The position numbers and the translations under genes are program-made. Shown here one piece after another: positions 11,777-23,371 of a DNA stretch of 64,000 nt (within the stretch, counting starts at the first letter, position 1; the number at the start of each line of letters is the position of its first letter). Location of the stretch: contig JBAJFE010000037.1 of assembly GCA_037903355.1 (NCBI GenBank), positions 868,001 through 932,000 of the forward strand, written 5' to 3'. Source of the stretch: Trichuris trichiura (Eukaryota; Nematoda; Enoplea; Trichinellida; Trichuridae). Under the pieces are notes generated by a model. The model saw only the letters and a program-made list of their open reading frames with translations. It did not search any database and had not been told where the DNA came from.

Positions 11777-12711
11777 AAAGGGTAAAGAATTTTGTAGTTA
11801 TATTTACAATAATGCTTAGGCGTTCGACTTGACGGTTTCTCCTTGATGCATCTATTACTTCAATTAGCTTTTGAAGAAAACTTACAATCCGGTTTGGCTT
11901 ACTGCGTTTTGGTGCTACGTTTTTGTTGCAGCAAAGTTGGTGTAGATAACTGATTCAGCCAAAGTCACCGCCGGAGCTCTGTGCAAAAAGGACTGAAACC
12001 TCACTTACGCCTATGAGTTTTCGAACAACGCTCAACGGGGCAATCTTCCTTCGTCAATGAATAGTGATATCCAAAGGTTCTACTTCGATAGCCGGTCAGT
12101 GGCGTTCAAAACTGGAACGTATGCTCATGCCGAAAAAAGGTAAGCAAGAAAAATGAATTGCCGTTCCAAATTTTTCTGTAAAAACTAAGTAGAAGGAGGG
12201 AAGAGCTTTAGCCACTTTGGCCGTTGACCAGTGGCCTACCAGCATTCCATTTTAACAGACTGCTTAACGATATGTTTTCAGCTTAGGCGAGATAGAAAGA
12301 AACGGAAGGATAGAATTTATGTAAGCCTGTGCACCTATCATGGGTCCAGAAGAGAGAGGAGACGTAAACGTAAAGCTATTGCAAATACTATTAAAACGAT
12401 AATGTTCCTCAAAATAGTGGAGACACTATCCTTTGAAGACACCAAATAAAAGCGGATTGTGATTCCATTTTGAGGATAATCTATTTTACTCATCTCCAGG
12501 AAGGTTTTTTTCGTAATGAAAACTGTTTGTTTTGTAGCTATTCGTCCGAAAAAAGGTAAATGCGGAACTCAAACAGCAAGTGCTTCCGCCAGTGCTAAGG
12601 ATCTATCATCAGGTTCAGGAACTGTGTCTTGCAATTGCATTTCTCCTTTGGCCGTAAAGAAATATGAAGGAAAAACAAACAAACAAGGTTATATACATTC
12701 TTGCTGACTTA
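11777..12711 (+). other. Possible extra 3' exons of the RCC1 gene or a small separate gene
   Basis: Several exon-like pieces lie here. A 45-codon open stretch at 11822-11955 includes LLLQLAFEENLQSGLAYC. A second stretch from about 12015 to 12151 includes SDIQRFYFDSRSVAFKTGTY and ends at a GTAAGC donor. It can be joined in phase to 12282 (SLGEIERNGRIEF) and then to about 12538. The first piece does not join the RCC1 ORF in phase at any donor I can see. A separate gene starting at the ATG at 12057 is an alternative. No family was recognised. Confidence 0.3.
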
Positions 12712-13396
12712 TATACGACTCTGTTTGCCACTAGTACTACCGCTAAATCGTTTATGGAGAAAACGTAATGCATGGAAATAACCACTTACATTGAAGGACG
12801 ACAAAGGCGCGTAGAGGAAAAATGGAAGAGAAACCAATTATAGCCACCTTTCTTTTCCTTTCCGGAGATCTTCCAATGATTAAAAAGCAAAAATCCCTTT
12901 TTCTTAAATGGTAAAAATTGCTGAGTATTCCTTGTAAGAAAAAGGAGAAACACGAGAGAGAAAGAGAAAAGGTTGAGTCAATAGCAAAGCATTCATTCAT
13001 TCGTTCTGTTCTCTTGCTGATGGCCTTAGCAGCGCCAACGCCACCAACCTCCGTTTGAGCTAGTTGAATAGTATCAACACGATAGGGTTCCCTACAATTG
13101 GCGGCTGTCTGCAGTGTTCATTTCGCGCGACAACGTTTCACCTTATTGGGTCAACGTTGGCGAAAACCGGTTGCCCTCCGAAGTGTATTGCCGCCGTATG
13201 GCCTTTGCTCTGATCAAGTGCATATGAAAAAGAGGAAGTGACGACGCATCGTGTAGTTAGTTAACTTTGTTGAGGCAATCGCTGACGGCCGCTGGAAAGC
13301 GACGAGACGCTTTTGACGATCAGTAACGATAGCGATCACAATACAAATACGTTCAGCTTCTCGACAGGCGGTCACAGTGATAACAACATCTAAGCA
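12712..13396. other. Intergenic, nothing supported
   Basis: No exon with a convincing splice context or protein motif is visible on either strand. The stretch lies just upstream of the cysteine-rich secreted gene and presumably holds its promoter. Confidence 0.4.
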
Positions 13397-14718
13397 ATGT
13401 TCACTGCTGTAATTGGTGTGTTTATGGTTGTACTGAGCCGTTTGACCATGTGCCAAGAAAAAAAAGATTCCGGTAAGTTGTTTCGCTTTTTCTCCCGCGT
13501 CTTCGTTACGCCAACTGAACAAGAAACATTTCATGCACTATCCTACGCCCTCCAATAGGAAGGCTTCTTTGAATTAAGCGGTTTATTCATGTACAGGCAT
13601 ATTCTGTGTTCATTGCGCCAGTCCAAGATCAACAGTCAAAAACAATATGCTCGATGCAATGGATCAACTGCTGAATCTGCGTCAGACCTACTATCCATAT
13701 GATGTCGTGAATAGCGACTGCGCCAAGTTGACCAACATTTCCCGCCATCAACTCCAACACTGTCACTACCCCATCTGCTACTCGATAGCATTTACTGAAA
13801 GATCAGGTGAAAACTGTTACTAACTAACCGACGGCTGTAAGATGTTGAACACATTTACTATTTTACTCGTAAACACTGAGAGATTATCAAATTTCGCGCT
13901 TCGACGATCACTCTATTGGACGACCTGTAATTCATCCGGGGACAACTGCCCTTCGCGCAGGTTATTTCAAACCTCCATCAGACTATTGACCTTGTTGTCC
14001 TTGGTTAACCTCACAGGAGGCTCGCTGCTTTTTGTCCAATCAACTAAACTCTGCGCGCTGGCACAGAGCACCAGTTTCTCCAGCATGTTTGTGCAATTGA
14101 CAGTTGTTGCTTCACTTTTAAGTTCGTAGAGGAAATTCCTTGTTTGCCCCGACAGTAATGTGAAAACAAAAAATGTGATCTGTCGATCGGAATCGGCAAA
14201 GATAGAGAGGTTTTTCCATTTTGAAACGCACGCCGTAAACTATTCAAGATTGACGCAAACGTGGCTGTCACAATGTAGAGAAAGTTTTTCCGATGGAATG
14301 TCTTTCTGGGCAACGTGCGTCTGCGCATTGCCTAAACTATGCGCATAACAAAAAGCGTAATCGCATCTGTACGCTGCTTTGGTTTGGCTTTCACCATTTC
14401 TGAAAATTAAATATTCATGCTAAGCTCTTTTGCCCGTACGAACAGGCAGTTAAAAAGTATGCTGATGTTTCAGGTCTTCCATTGGTGATTCGCGGCTGCG
14501 CTGAATCATTTCTACCGCCGCAACCACTGAAGAATTATTCAAGAGAATATTGTAGAAGTCTACAGCAATCGTTGAACATTGTTGAATGCGTCTGTCCGGG
14601 CAAATCATACTGCGGCCGATCATCGGCATTTCGTCCTCTACCCTTCTTAGTCATGTTCATTGTTGCAATGGGTACCTTACATGGGCAATTGTACAATACG
14701 TGTTTTGTTGCTTTGTAA
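13397..14718 (+). CDS. Small secreted, probably GPI-anchored cysteine-rich protein (Ly6/three-finger-like)
   Basis: Three exons, 13397-13472, 13597-13806 and 14474-14718, join in phase to give about 176 residues. A signal peptide (residues 1-19, hydrophobic core AVIGVFMVVL) is followed by paired cysteines (FCVHCASP), then DCAKL, HCHYPICYS, VIRGCAESF, YCRS and a closing cluster ECVCPGKSYCG. The tail is hydrophobic (PLPFLVMFIVAMGTLHG) and ends soon after, as in a GPI-anchored or membrane-tethered protein. The cysteine spacing and tail resemble nematode Ly6/uPAR-like proteins such as the ODR-2/HOT group. I rate that assignment as moderate; the secreted, disulphide-rich nature is clearer. The second intron (667 bp) is long for this locus. 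Confidence 0.7.
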
Positions 14719-14828
14719 ATACGCAGTTTCTATCAAGTACTAATTAAGTCAGCACATCCCCTTCCATTCTGTCAAAGCATAGCTGAGCTGTGCTCCATTT
14801 TTAACACATCTCTATTGGATTGCAGCAA

Positions 14829-14926
14829 AAACTGCTTGCATTCCTGAAGACTGTTTTGACATTGCTTTTCCGTGCCACGTGAAGCTGAAGCCATTAATGA
14901 ACGAGCTTAGAGGAAAATGTGCCTAG
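14829..14926 (+). CDS. Orphan cysteine-containing terminal exon candidate
   Basis: After a good acceptor ending TTGCAG, an open stretch encodes TACIPEDCFDIAFPCHVKLK and ends in KCA and a TAG. It carries four cysteines and lies about 100 bp beyond the stop of the cysteine-rich secreted gene. It could be an alternative last exon of that gene or a remnant of a tandem copy. No upstream donor was assigned. Confidence 0.3.
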
Positions 14927-17574
14927 GCCAACAACCGATGATCTCAGGTCACAGTAAAACTATCTAGTGCAACTTTGCCGAGTTCCTCTTTTTCTTACAG
15001 CTTGCAAGTAAAGCTACGACTTTAGCCGTAAGCGATAACTGCCCAGTTCGCGAGTTTGTACAATGCTATCATACCGAGTGAACGCGTACCTGAATGATCG
15101 ATAACACAAATATACAACGAACGTCAAGAATGGTGCGCAATCTAAATTTTGCCTAGCATTACAAACTGCAACTGTTATAGTGAAACTTTGTACAGAAATT
15201 AACCCTGGAATGATGTCTAGAGGAATATTGGCTACTAGCACGTCAGTGAACGTGATCAAAAGCCTGTAGATTCAAAATTAACTTGGCTGAACGTTAGTTA
15301 GCCCACATTTTGTTAGCACCAGCATTCATAAACATGCACTGAAAGTTGTAGCGTAACAGTTAGGTTATTAGTTTTAGCCACAACAGAACAGCAACCAATG
15401 ACGATTGAAATCATTTGTACTTTCGGAATACAAAAGAAAGTGTTAAGGTTGACTCACCTTGCGCAGAAAAGGAGAGCACGGAGCCAATTGTTGCAATGAT
15501 TGTTCTTTCTTATGTGTTCATGCACAGCTAAGTCTGACGGTATATGAAGATCCTCATGTTTTCTGCTGCTCATTCACCATGCATAATAGCTAAAATAAGA
15601 CTCCACATAGCTTGCATACAATTTTAAATATACGTAAAAAGCCCAAATAACGTCTACATCCTTCATCTTGACAATTGGTGCGGCGTAAAGTTCACTCATT
15701 AGAGCAATGTGGAACATTTTTGACAATAATGGCAGACTTTCATTTCGTATTTTCAAGTAATACGCGCATGGATGGATAGAAGCGAGCTTTATTACTATTA
15801 TTAAAAAATCGCTAAGAATGAGGACGTCAAGACATGGGCCGAAAGCGTTGGAAAGCTAAAACTTATTTACATCTAGTTCGGTTAAGAACAATTCCGTTCG
15901 ATCGTGTCTTGGCAAAATGCTGGTAGAGACTTATGAAAAAAAAAGAACTGATAAGAACATTATTAGCACTGATAAAGCAGAGTCGCGTTAAAACTGGAAA
16001 TATTGCAACTCGCAGATAGGTCTTCGTCATCACTGGAATCGTAGTCGCATTTTTCACTAAAGAAAAATCTAATAATAGACAAAACAAATGGAATTATCAT
16101 AGCTTCGTTTGAAAATGGTCATTAGCAAACATAAATTATAGCAACAGTGACGATTCGATAACTTCAGTTGTTCTGCTCTGTTTTACTGCCTTCCTTCAAA
16201 ATAAGCGGCGCTAAACTTGGACGCAATGCTATCTACCCAAAGAAAAGCAGAAAGTTAACATTTCACCAGTTCAGCTTCAACCATATAGTTTTCCGTCTGT
16301 GAGACGGCGCGGATCGCAATAAAGATAAAAGGAAGATCAACAAACTAGTTCCTTCAGCGTTCACAAACGAGTGATAAAAACGGAAAATGTACTTACTTTG
16401 TCGCTGTTAGTAAATGAAAGCAAACGCGGTTCACTGCCACTGCCAGTTCAATAAAGCACCAATTCTGCAACTTAAAAATTGTTGCGAACGTTCGAAAAGC
16501 CAGGCATGCTTACAGCCAGCAATTCGTATCAAGAAATAAATACCAAATTGAACTAAGCTCCCACCAATGATACAACGGAGAAAAAATAAGCTCTTACAAT
16601 ATATTGGACAAACATCTTCTAAGAATGCGTATACAATACCGCAAATGAGCGACTTTGATTGACATTTTTCATCTTGAATAACTGGCAGGAGAATGAAAGA
16701 AAAGCAACAGGGATGGCGTTTTGAAAGTTTTGTCCTTTGACGTGGTTTTGGCAAGAATAAAATGTTTTACGAATAACAGATTATTTCAGCAAAACGATGG
16801 AAACACCGATCACCTTTTACAAAAGAAACAGAAGAAGAGGAAATGTTTACGACATTTTCCACTGCCAGTTTCCTGACAATTCTAGAAGTTAGCGAACATT
16901 CTACTTCAAACCGTTCGAATGAAGTTAGACAGTTATTTGAAACCACTCATTTATGCTCATTCAATTAAAGCAACTAATGCAATAAGATCTCTGTATTCGC
17001 GGTTTCTATCTTGCCTGCCCACGCACTTTAATGTTACGCATTTGCTACATGCATAAGAAGTTCAAGCGGTTCTTGCCGTTTCCGCATGTGCGAATCGAAT
17101 TAATCACTAAACTAATCAGCTTGTGTATTTAGTTATTTGCTTTTTCGTAACAACGACTGCTCTCCTCTGTAGTCAGGCAAGCGTAGCAGACAGCTTAGAG
17201 CAAGTACGTCAAACTGGGAGAGCCCTGAGGGCCCACTTACTCAAGTCTTTTAATAGAAATTACTGCATTATATTTTTATTCCTTAAACATAGTACATATG
17301 GCATCTTCGTGTCCATGAATGCAAAGTAACAAAGTTACTTAACAAAAGGAACAGAATTTTAATCGCCAATATAGATTTTTTGTGTAGCAACAACAAATAC
17401 ACTGCGCCAAAATTACAACTGTTCTTAACGAACATTTATTTACGACTGTTCAGTCATTTTGTACAGTATCCTTTCTGCGAGCCGCATACGGCCGTCATGC
17501 TGCCAGTTTGACATGCCTGAATCAGAGCAATTCTGTATTGCTAAACGATAACAAGCTAGTGGCGTACTCTTCTT

Positions 17575-17616
17575 TATCGATGACTCACTGATCTCGGGAT
17601 CAGTGAGTCATCGATA
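17575..17616. repeat. Perfect 19-bp inverted repeat with 4-nt loop
   Basis: The arm 17575-17593 is the exact reverse complement of 17598-17616, separated by TCGG. On transcription it would form a strong hairpin. It sits in noncoding DNA about 80 bp before a second foldback structure. Confidence 0.9.
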
Positions 17617-17696
17617 CGCACTAAATACTCAGTAAATAGCTGGGAGTTGCATTTAGAATGAAGCTCCTTCTAACGAACGTGTGAAAATGCGTACTG

Positions 17697-17801
17697 GTAT
17701 TACGCAAATCCGACCTGTGAAATTCAGAGAACAGACGCTTCCCGAAATTTTCGCAAAATAAATTTCACGGGTCGAATTTCCGTAATACTATTACGGAAAT
17801 T
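17697..17801. repeat. Nested imperfect inverted repeats (foldback element)
   Basis: The arm 17697-17724 pairs with 17761-17788 over 28 bp with three mismatches, with a 36-bp spacer. The right arm overlaps a second perfect 12-bp inverted repeat (17775-17786 against 17790-17801, 3-nt spacer). Both have GTAATA/TATTAC-like ends. This looks like a small foldback or MITE-type element; target-site duplications were not clear. Confidence 0.75.
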
Positions 17802-19076
17802 GCCGCGCGGTATAATGAGCCACATTCAAAGAAACTGCTGACATAGCGTGTGAGAAACACCGTTAATTGAAAGCATCGGAGCGTAACCTGTCCTACCGCC
17901 AATCTTATACTGCATGCTCGCGCTCACGCCAACTCACGTGTATTCATTTCAAAATCCCGCTATGTACATGTTCAGAAAGCGTTCGCTGTTATCCGCGTGG
18001 TCATCAGTGGCGCCTTTCCCCCTCTGATACGGAGGCCTTACCGTATTTTGTTGAACTAAAAGATTCATTCGGATTAGGACAACTGATGCAGAAGATTTTA
18101 TGCTAATTTTTGAGCTGTATGATCAAGAAGCACCCTACGCAGTGTGCTCACTGTGCTCTGTAGACATTTCAACAGTACATGGTTGCACTACTTCAACTGA
18201 AGCACATGCCGTAAAGATCTAGAAAAGTAACTGTTTCTTTCATTAACGAAACAAAGTATTCATATTCGAACTTCAGGTTGCAGTTAAGCTCATCCATCCT
18301 TTGGCAGGGTACCTAATTGGTTTAATTTCAGAAACCAAGAATAAGCAAGAAACAACCGTATGAAATTTCGAATACGAAGATTTTTGGACTGGTCAAGATG
18401 AAACAAGGCATAACATTTTGCCTCTTGAAAATCATCATATTTCAAGAAACATTGGAACACCGAATATGATCGAAAAGACTAGTAGCTTTCCCTTAGTTTC
18501 GACATCATTGGAGCATAGTTTTCGGAACAAAATGTAATGTCGTTTTTTGCCTAATTCTGCAATATGAGCATAAGGTCGAATAGAGAAAGCATTACGGTAT
18601 AAGAATATCATCGCGATGAGCTACATTACAATAGAACATTTTAAAATAGCCATTGCGCCATTCAGCAGAGGACCAGATTCAATAGACACTCAACAAAGTC
18701 GCTGAATACCGACAAAAACAATCACCTTCAGCGGTCGTTAACGGCATACGAAAAATCGCAATCGAATAAACACATATGTGAGCAATCTGTTCGATCAGTC
18801 GAATCTAATATTAATACAAAAGCGCAACTGACCAAACAACACGTTGCTCAACCTATAGATTGACGCCCGATGGGCACTTTATAACATACAGTTCGTTCGT
18901 GTAGCAACGAAAACTTAAAAGACATTAAAAGACAAGTAGAGCTGAGGTTTATGCGCCACTGAGAAGCAATTACTGCCTGGGGAAAATCGCGCTGATACAT
19001 GCAAAAAGAATCGAGAAACAATAAATATTTAAAAAACGTCGTGCCAACGTGTACGCGTGTACGGGTCGTTGCAAAA

Positions 19077-19084
19077 TGACGTCA
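19077..19084. promoter_or_regulatory. Palindromic CRE site (TGACGTCA) upstream of TMBIM gene
   Basis: A perfect full CRE palindrome lies about 630 bp upstream of the TMBIM start codon. Such sites bind bZIP factors of the CREB/ATF class. Function here is inferred from position only. Confidence 0.35.
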
Positions 19085-19708
19085 TATAACTTGAAACCTT
19101 GTGTTGAGTATAACCTTTTTGTCAGTTCGCAGATGCACAATTGTTTTGTTGTGTATCCAGTCAGTGACTTTTAAAAGCATCCAAAAATGCAACCATCATT
19201 TCAGCAGGTGGACACAATGTAAACACTGCATAATAAATGGGGACAAGATGGAGGCAGTCACCGACCGCACAGCGAAAGAGCAATTAGAATACAAGACGAA
19301 TCAATGCCCCAAAAGAAGAAAAAAAGCTACGGCACAATTCAACAAAGAGTTACTTCGACTTCACTCTCTACCACTTCTTTTTGTAACGCAAATGCTAGTG
19401 CAGCCAAAAACTTCAAATTTCAACCTGACAGATAATCCTTAATGAATAATGATGGAATCACTCTCGTTAGAACAAGAAAAGTCTTCAAATATAGTAAGGA
19501 TGAAGTCTCGTACGTTTATTAATGAGTAAGTATGAAACTAATTTGCAGATGGGACTTTAAAACAAACTTCTTCAATGGTTTAAAGCTATTACAAAACTTG
19601 AATTAAATGAGAGAGAAAAATTGCGGCTGCCATTCCAACTTTAGAGCAATATTCCTTTAGTAGCAGTAACCGACCGAGCTGATTATTGAAGACAATGGTG
19701 TAAGGGAG

Positions 19709-21088
19709 ATGTCGGTTGTAAAAGAGGTTGTTGTTAGCCATGCGTCAGAAAGAGACAAACACGAGAAGCCAGCATGGGAAACTGTGTTAGGACATACAGG
19801 ATCGTGTGGCGACTACTGCCCATTTTGTCATGTTCTTGAAGGCGTTACAACCTTTGATAACCCTACCGAAGGGGATAGCGTCAAAAGGAAACTGTCCAAT
19901 GAACAAGCTAGTGGCGGTGTTGATGAGGAAGCAGCAAATGCGGAAAAAGAAGCCAAATGGGCATGCGTCATCTGCCAAGTATACAGTCTTTTAACTTTCC
20001 AGTTAGCAGTTACGACAGCTACCACTTCCGTTCTCTACTGGACGTACGTATGCAAAAAAACCATCGCCTCTGATCAGAGTTTTAACAAATTGCTCATTTT
20101 TAGCCCAGCTGCTCAAACTTGGGTATTCACCGCAGAAAATCATTGGCTCCTTTTCATGGCAGCGTAAGGACAACAAATTAATATAAAATGACTTTATACG
20201 CACTAGTCTTAGAAGCATCCTTTATTCCGTTATTGTGGCAGCATCATTCAGTCAAGTTTTTCGTTTTAAAATGAAAATTATGCCCTTATTGGCTATACCG
20301 TTGGTAAAAAAAAACAGTTCTGACCAATTTGATTCAATAACTGATTTATTCGCTTAGGCGTTGGGAGAGGGTTACATTAGCAACTTTGCGATGAGGCAAG
20401 TCATTCAGCGTTGGATAAAGAAGAAAAGCAAGTTGATCTACAACTGCTTTCAGCATGTTTCAGTCAGTCACAGTGCTCATAGCCGTTTGTCTCCTTATGG
20501 GCATCTATCTCTTGTCCACTTTGTACAGTTTTCAAAGCAAGGTGCATCTCCAATTTTTTTCTTATCTTACTGGCTAATTGTAACTTTCTCTTTCAGGTCG
20601 ACTTAACGAAAAAAGTGGTCTATCTCAGTGTCGCTACAATAATGATCATTCTTTCCGGCATACTGTCCACACTTATGCAAGTATTCACCGATAACTACGT
20701 AAGGTTCGTTCATCCTCACAGCATATACAGTCGCTATCGTCTTCTAGGTTGCTTACGTTGGCTTTGCAGCTGTTTGCGTTATTTTAACGCTAATGGTAAG
20801 CATACGATTATTATCTACTCACTCTGCTCCACGGAAGGGCGAAGCATTTCTTGCTCAGATCACCCATATACACTCAGCAAAAGAATGTAGATTTTAAATT
20901 GGCTTAAACCCTACGCATGCTCATTTTAGTGGATAATTACGGATACACAGCTGCTGCAGGGCGACAAAACTTACAACATTGCTGAAAAAGATGCCGCATT
21001 TATGAGCATTCAAATCAGCACAGAAGTGATAACTTGTTTTTGGCATGTGCTCGTTGTTATTGGTTTCGTTCGTGGCGATGTCCGATAG
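19709..21088 (+). CDS. Bax inhibitor-1 / TMBIM (Lifeguard) family membrane protein
   Basis: This family forms ER/Golgi membrane proteins with about seven helices that modulate calcium leak and cell death. Proposed exons: 19709-20043, 20104-20163, 20358-20370, 20464-20541, 20597-20698, 20748-20795 and 20930-21088. The family signatures are CQVYSLLTFQLAVTTATTSV (first helix), VTVLIAVCLLMGIYLLSTLY, VVYLSVATIMIILSGILSTL, VAYVGFAAVCVILTLM and ITDTQLLQGDKTYNI, followed by an acidic segment and a last hydrophobic stretch ending at VRGDVR. The cytosolic N-terminus (~75 residues) is charged and carries a C-x-x-C pair. The 13-nt third exon and its flanking introns are the weakest part of the model; an alternative donor at 20399 breaks the frame. 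Confidence 0.8.
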
Positions 21089-21320
21089 AATATGCAGTCA
21101 ACAGCTTATCACAATCTCAAAACTACTACTGCACAGACTTTGGAGAGATCAGTTTTTGGCACTCGAAAGCGATCGTACTTCTCATGGACGCTAACAAAAA
21201 GGAGTGGAAAATTGATCGAAATTCGCGATGGCAAGACAATTAGATATGCAATGTCAATTGAGCGAAGATGTTTGAAGAATTGCTGCATTTCTTGGTAGCA
21301 ATAATGTTAATGTTACTTTG

Positions 21321-21589
21321 CAGCAGCAATTTGAAAACCTAATGAACCGTAGGCGTACGCGCGTTGTCATTATCACTGTCAGTTTGTTCAGCTGAAGTAC
21401 TAATTCGTACTGGCTGTTTAAAAGTTCCAATCCGTACGAAGACGCACTGTTACTGAAGGACAGTAAAATGGGCGCCTTCGCAATTCTCTCTCTTTCGCTT
21501 TTCATTATCGTATTTGTCAACTATGGTAAGTGATACAGTTTTCACTGCTTTGTGTTTAAACTGGCCAAAACTGATTATAGCCATTTAAA
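21321..21589 (+). CDS. Possible small tail-anchored protein or terminal exons
   Basis: An open stretch from about 21396 encodes SYWLFKSSNPYEDALLLKDS followed by a hydrophobic segment (MGAFAILSLSLFIIVFVNY). It joins across a short intron (about 21527-21581) to a stop a few bases into the next exon, so the protein would end in a membrane helix. Upstream in the same frame, 21321-21392 is also open (QQFENLMNRRRTRVVIITVS), interrupted only by a TGA at 21393. I do not recognise it. It may be an independent tail-anchored gene or a chance arrangement. Confidence 0.3.
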
Positions 21590-22119
21590 GGCCGCCTAGG
21601 AGAAACGATAAACGGAAACTTGAGACTTCATAAAACCTATTCCACAAAAGCTACAGAGCATAAAGCATGTTAGTAAGCTAGTAAAAATAAAACTTCCAAA
21701 GCAAAACTATTAACAACTGTGCATCGCAATGTCAGCCCAATAGGCATCAACGGTATCAGTGTCTCAAACACCTAACAAGATTCTATCATACTATAAAAGC
21801 TAACTTGATTTTCAGGCTACTTTTTTGACACTTAATCTCAAAAGCTTTGCGTCTTTTGAAATTCAACAGAGCGTTTTGCTCCAATAAGAAAGTCGTGAAA
21901 CCTATCAATAACTGCATAACATTTTATGTTGACAGTGAACAGAGTTTTCCCATTCGACAACTAAAAATTACGCCTCGTTGCCAAATAACGTATGCACTAT
22001 TCGTCCGGATTTTTTACAATACACTAACGGATGCGCTGTTAGCTACTAAGAAGATCGATGGGGTTTTCGGAACCGACAGAATCCCATAATCAGTGTCGAA
22101 TATCTAAGTAAGGGCTGTC

Positions 22120-22259
22120 ATCAACAACAACTTTGACTCTGACCTTGACGAAAACCTATTTACGCAGCAAGACTGCTTTCAAGCCGTGAACACTTGTACC
22201 TCTTCTTCGACCTTGCTGTACACTTTGTCGTTCAAGGCGATTACAACTATTCAAAATAC
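22120..22259 (+). pseudogene. NPC1-like gene relic
   Basis: In one frame 22120-22158 reads INNNFDSDLDENL, matching [12 protein letters not shown] of the intact NPC1 in this window. After a frame change and a small deletion, 22196-22259 reads LAVHFVVQGDYNYSK, matching [13 protein letters not shown] of the same NPC1 exon (minus, about 27335-27470). The order and approximate spacing are kept, and the nucleotide match around FVVQGDY is evident. No other NPC1 exon is clear nearby, so this is best read as a decayed paralogue fragment. Confidence 0.65.
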
Positions 22260-23371
22260 AAAGTGTACAGTTCACACCTGACAACGATGCCAGAACTAGG
22301 TGGATCCAAAAATCTCCGCTAACGTTGACATTTAACTAACGGCACGTCTGAAAGTGAATTGTAAGATTTTGTTCCCGTTAGAGAAAACTAGATCTTCAAA
22401 GGAAATTATTAGTTAACGCTTTGGAAGTTTATACGATACACAAAAGTAAAAAGCAACTGATCTTACGCCTCACGTGAAATGTTCACTGTCGCGAAAGCAA
22501 TCTCAACATAGTGAATAACCTACGCAGAGCTATGAACAAGCCGGCATTCCGTAAACCAATACGCAGATATTTTTCAAATTTAGCCAATGGAGCAACAGAG
22601 AAGGTGCAAGCAAATAGAAGATCGTTACAAGTGCCAGCTAGCTGGCAAAGTGAGTCGGCGATGGAACGAAACGAGAATATGAGTAAGTAGAAGCTAAGTA
22701 CCAGATCTATTATCTGCAACTACAGAAGCTTGATTTCAATTGGCAGGCTTTTTTGGTATCTCATTTAATGGGACCGTATTTTTCAGGGCTCCGACGTAGC
22801 AGACCGAAAAAACACCCAAGATATCCACTTCCCCGCATAAACATGTTATAGCTTTTAGACCAATGCTACGTCGACTGAAGTTAAGCACAAAAAACAATTT
22901 ATAACAGGCAGCTCTGTGCCAGGTAAACGTTTTTAACATGATTATTCCAAAAGCGTAAAGTGTTATTGCCAACTGCCCCCAAAAATAGTAAACGTATGCT
23001 TAATCGTAAGGCAACAGAAGGCGCGGAAAAGTATGCGTCGCGAGGTTTTCATTACGTGAAGTCTGTGGACAAAAACGCGCAATTGCGTCTACGAGAAGTT
23101 CAGTGCACTCGGTACACAAAGATGACTTACGCGTACCTAAGCCTGAATGAAAACATCGTAAAGGAAGGTCATCTTGAATTTTTGCAATGCAAAAGACCCG
23201 CTCTTAGGCACTAATGCTCGAGTGAATCACTTGCTGACTCAAGATACGACTGTTCACCATCAGAAAACGTTCTTAAGACTTACCTCTAAGATTCGTAAGA
23301 CAAACGATAGGTCGATTGCAGTAGGGTTTCACTGCTACTTAGACGACAGATCCCCTGCATCGTTGGCCGTT
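22260..23371. other. Intergenic, nothing supported
   Basis: No exon is supported between the NPC1 relic and the arrestin-domain gene. The frame of the arrestin gene stays open upstream to about 23174, but without family similarity, so it is probably 5' UTR or an optional extension. Confidence 0.4.

Larger units (their letters stand above)
14927..19708. other. Gene-poor intergenic region
   Basis: No supported gene. The open frames here are short, lack splice context and resemble no family. The notable content is a cluster of inverted repeats at 17575-17801 and a palindromic CRE-like site at 19077, upstream of the TMBIM gene. Confidence 0.5.

Noticed and set aside
20358..20606. ORF MGEGYISNFAMRQ... 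as part of the TMBIM protein
   Set aside because: It is not in phase with the preceding exon and runs out of the frame of the downstream membrane helices; a 13-nt exon fits better.
22736..22972. 78-codon minus-strand ORF with a hydrophobic start
   Set aside because: No match to NPC1 or other families and no flanking splice signals.
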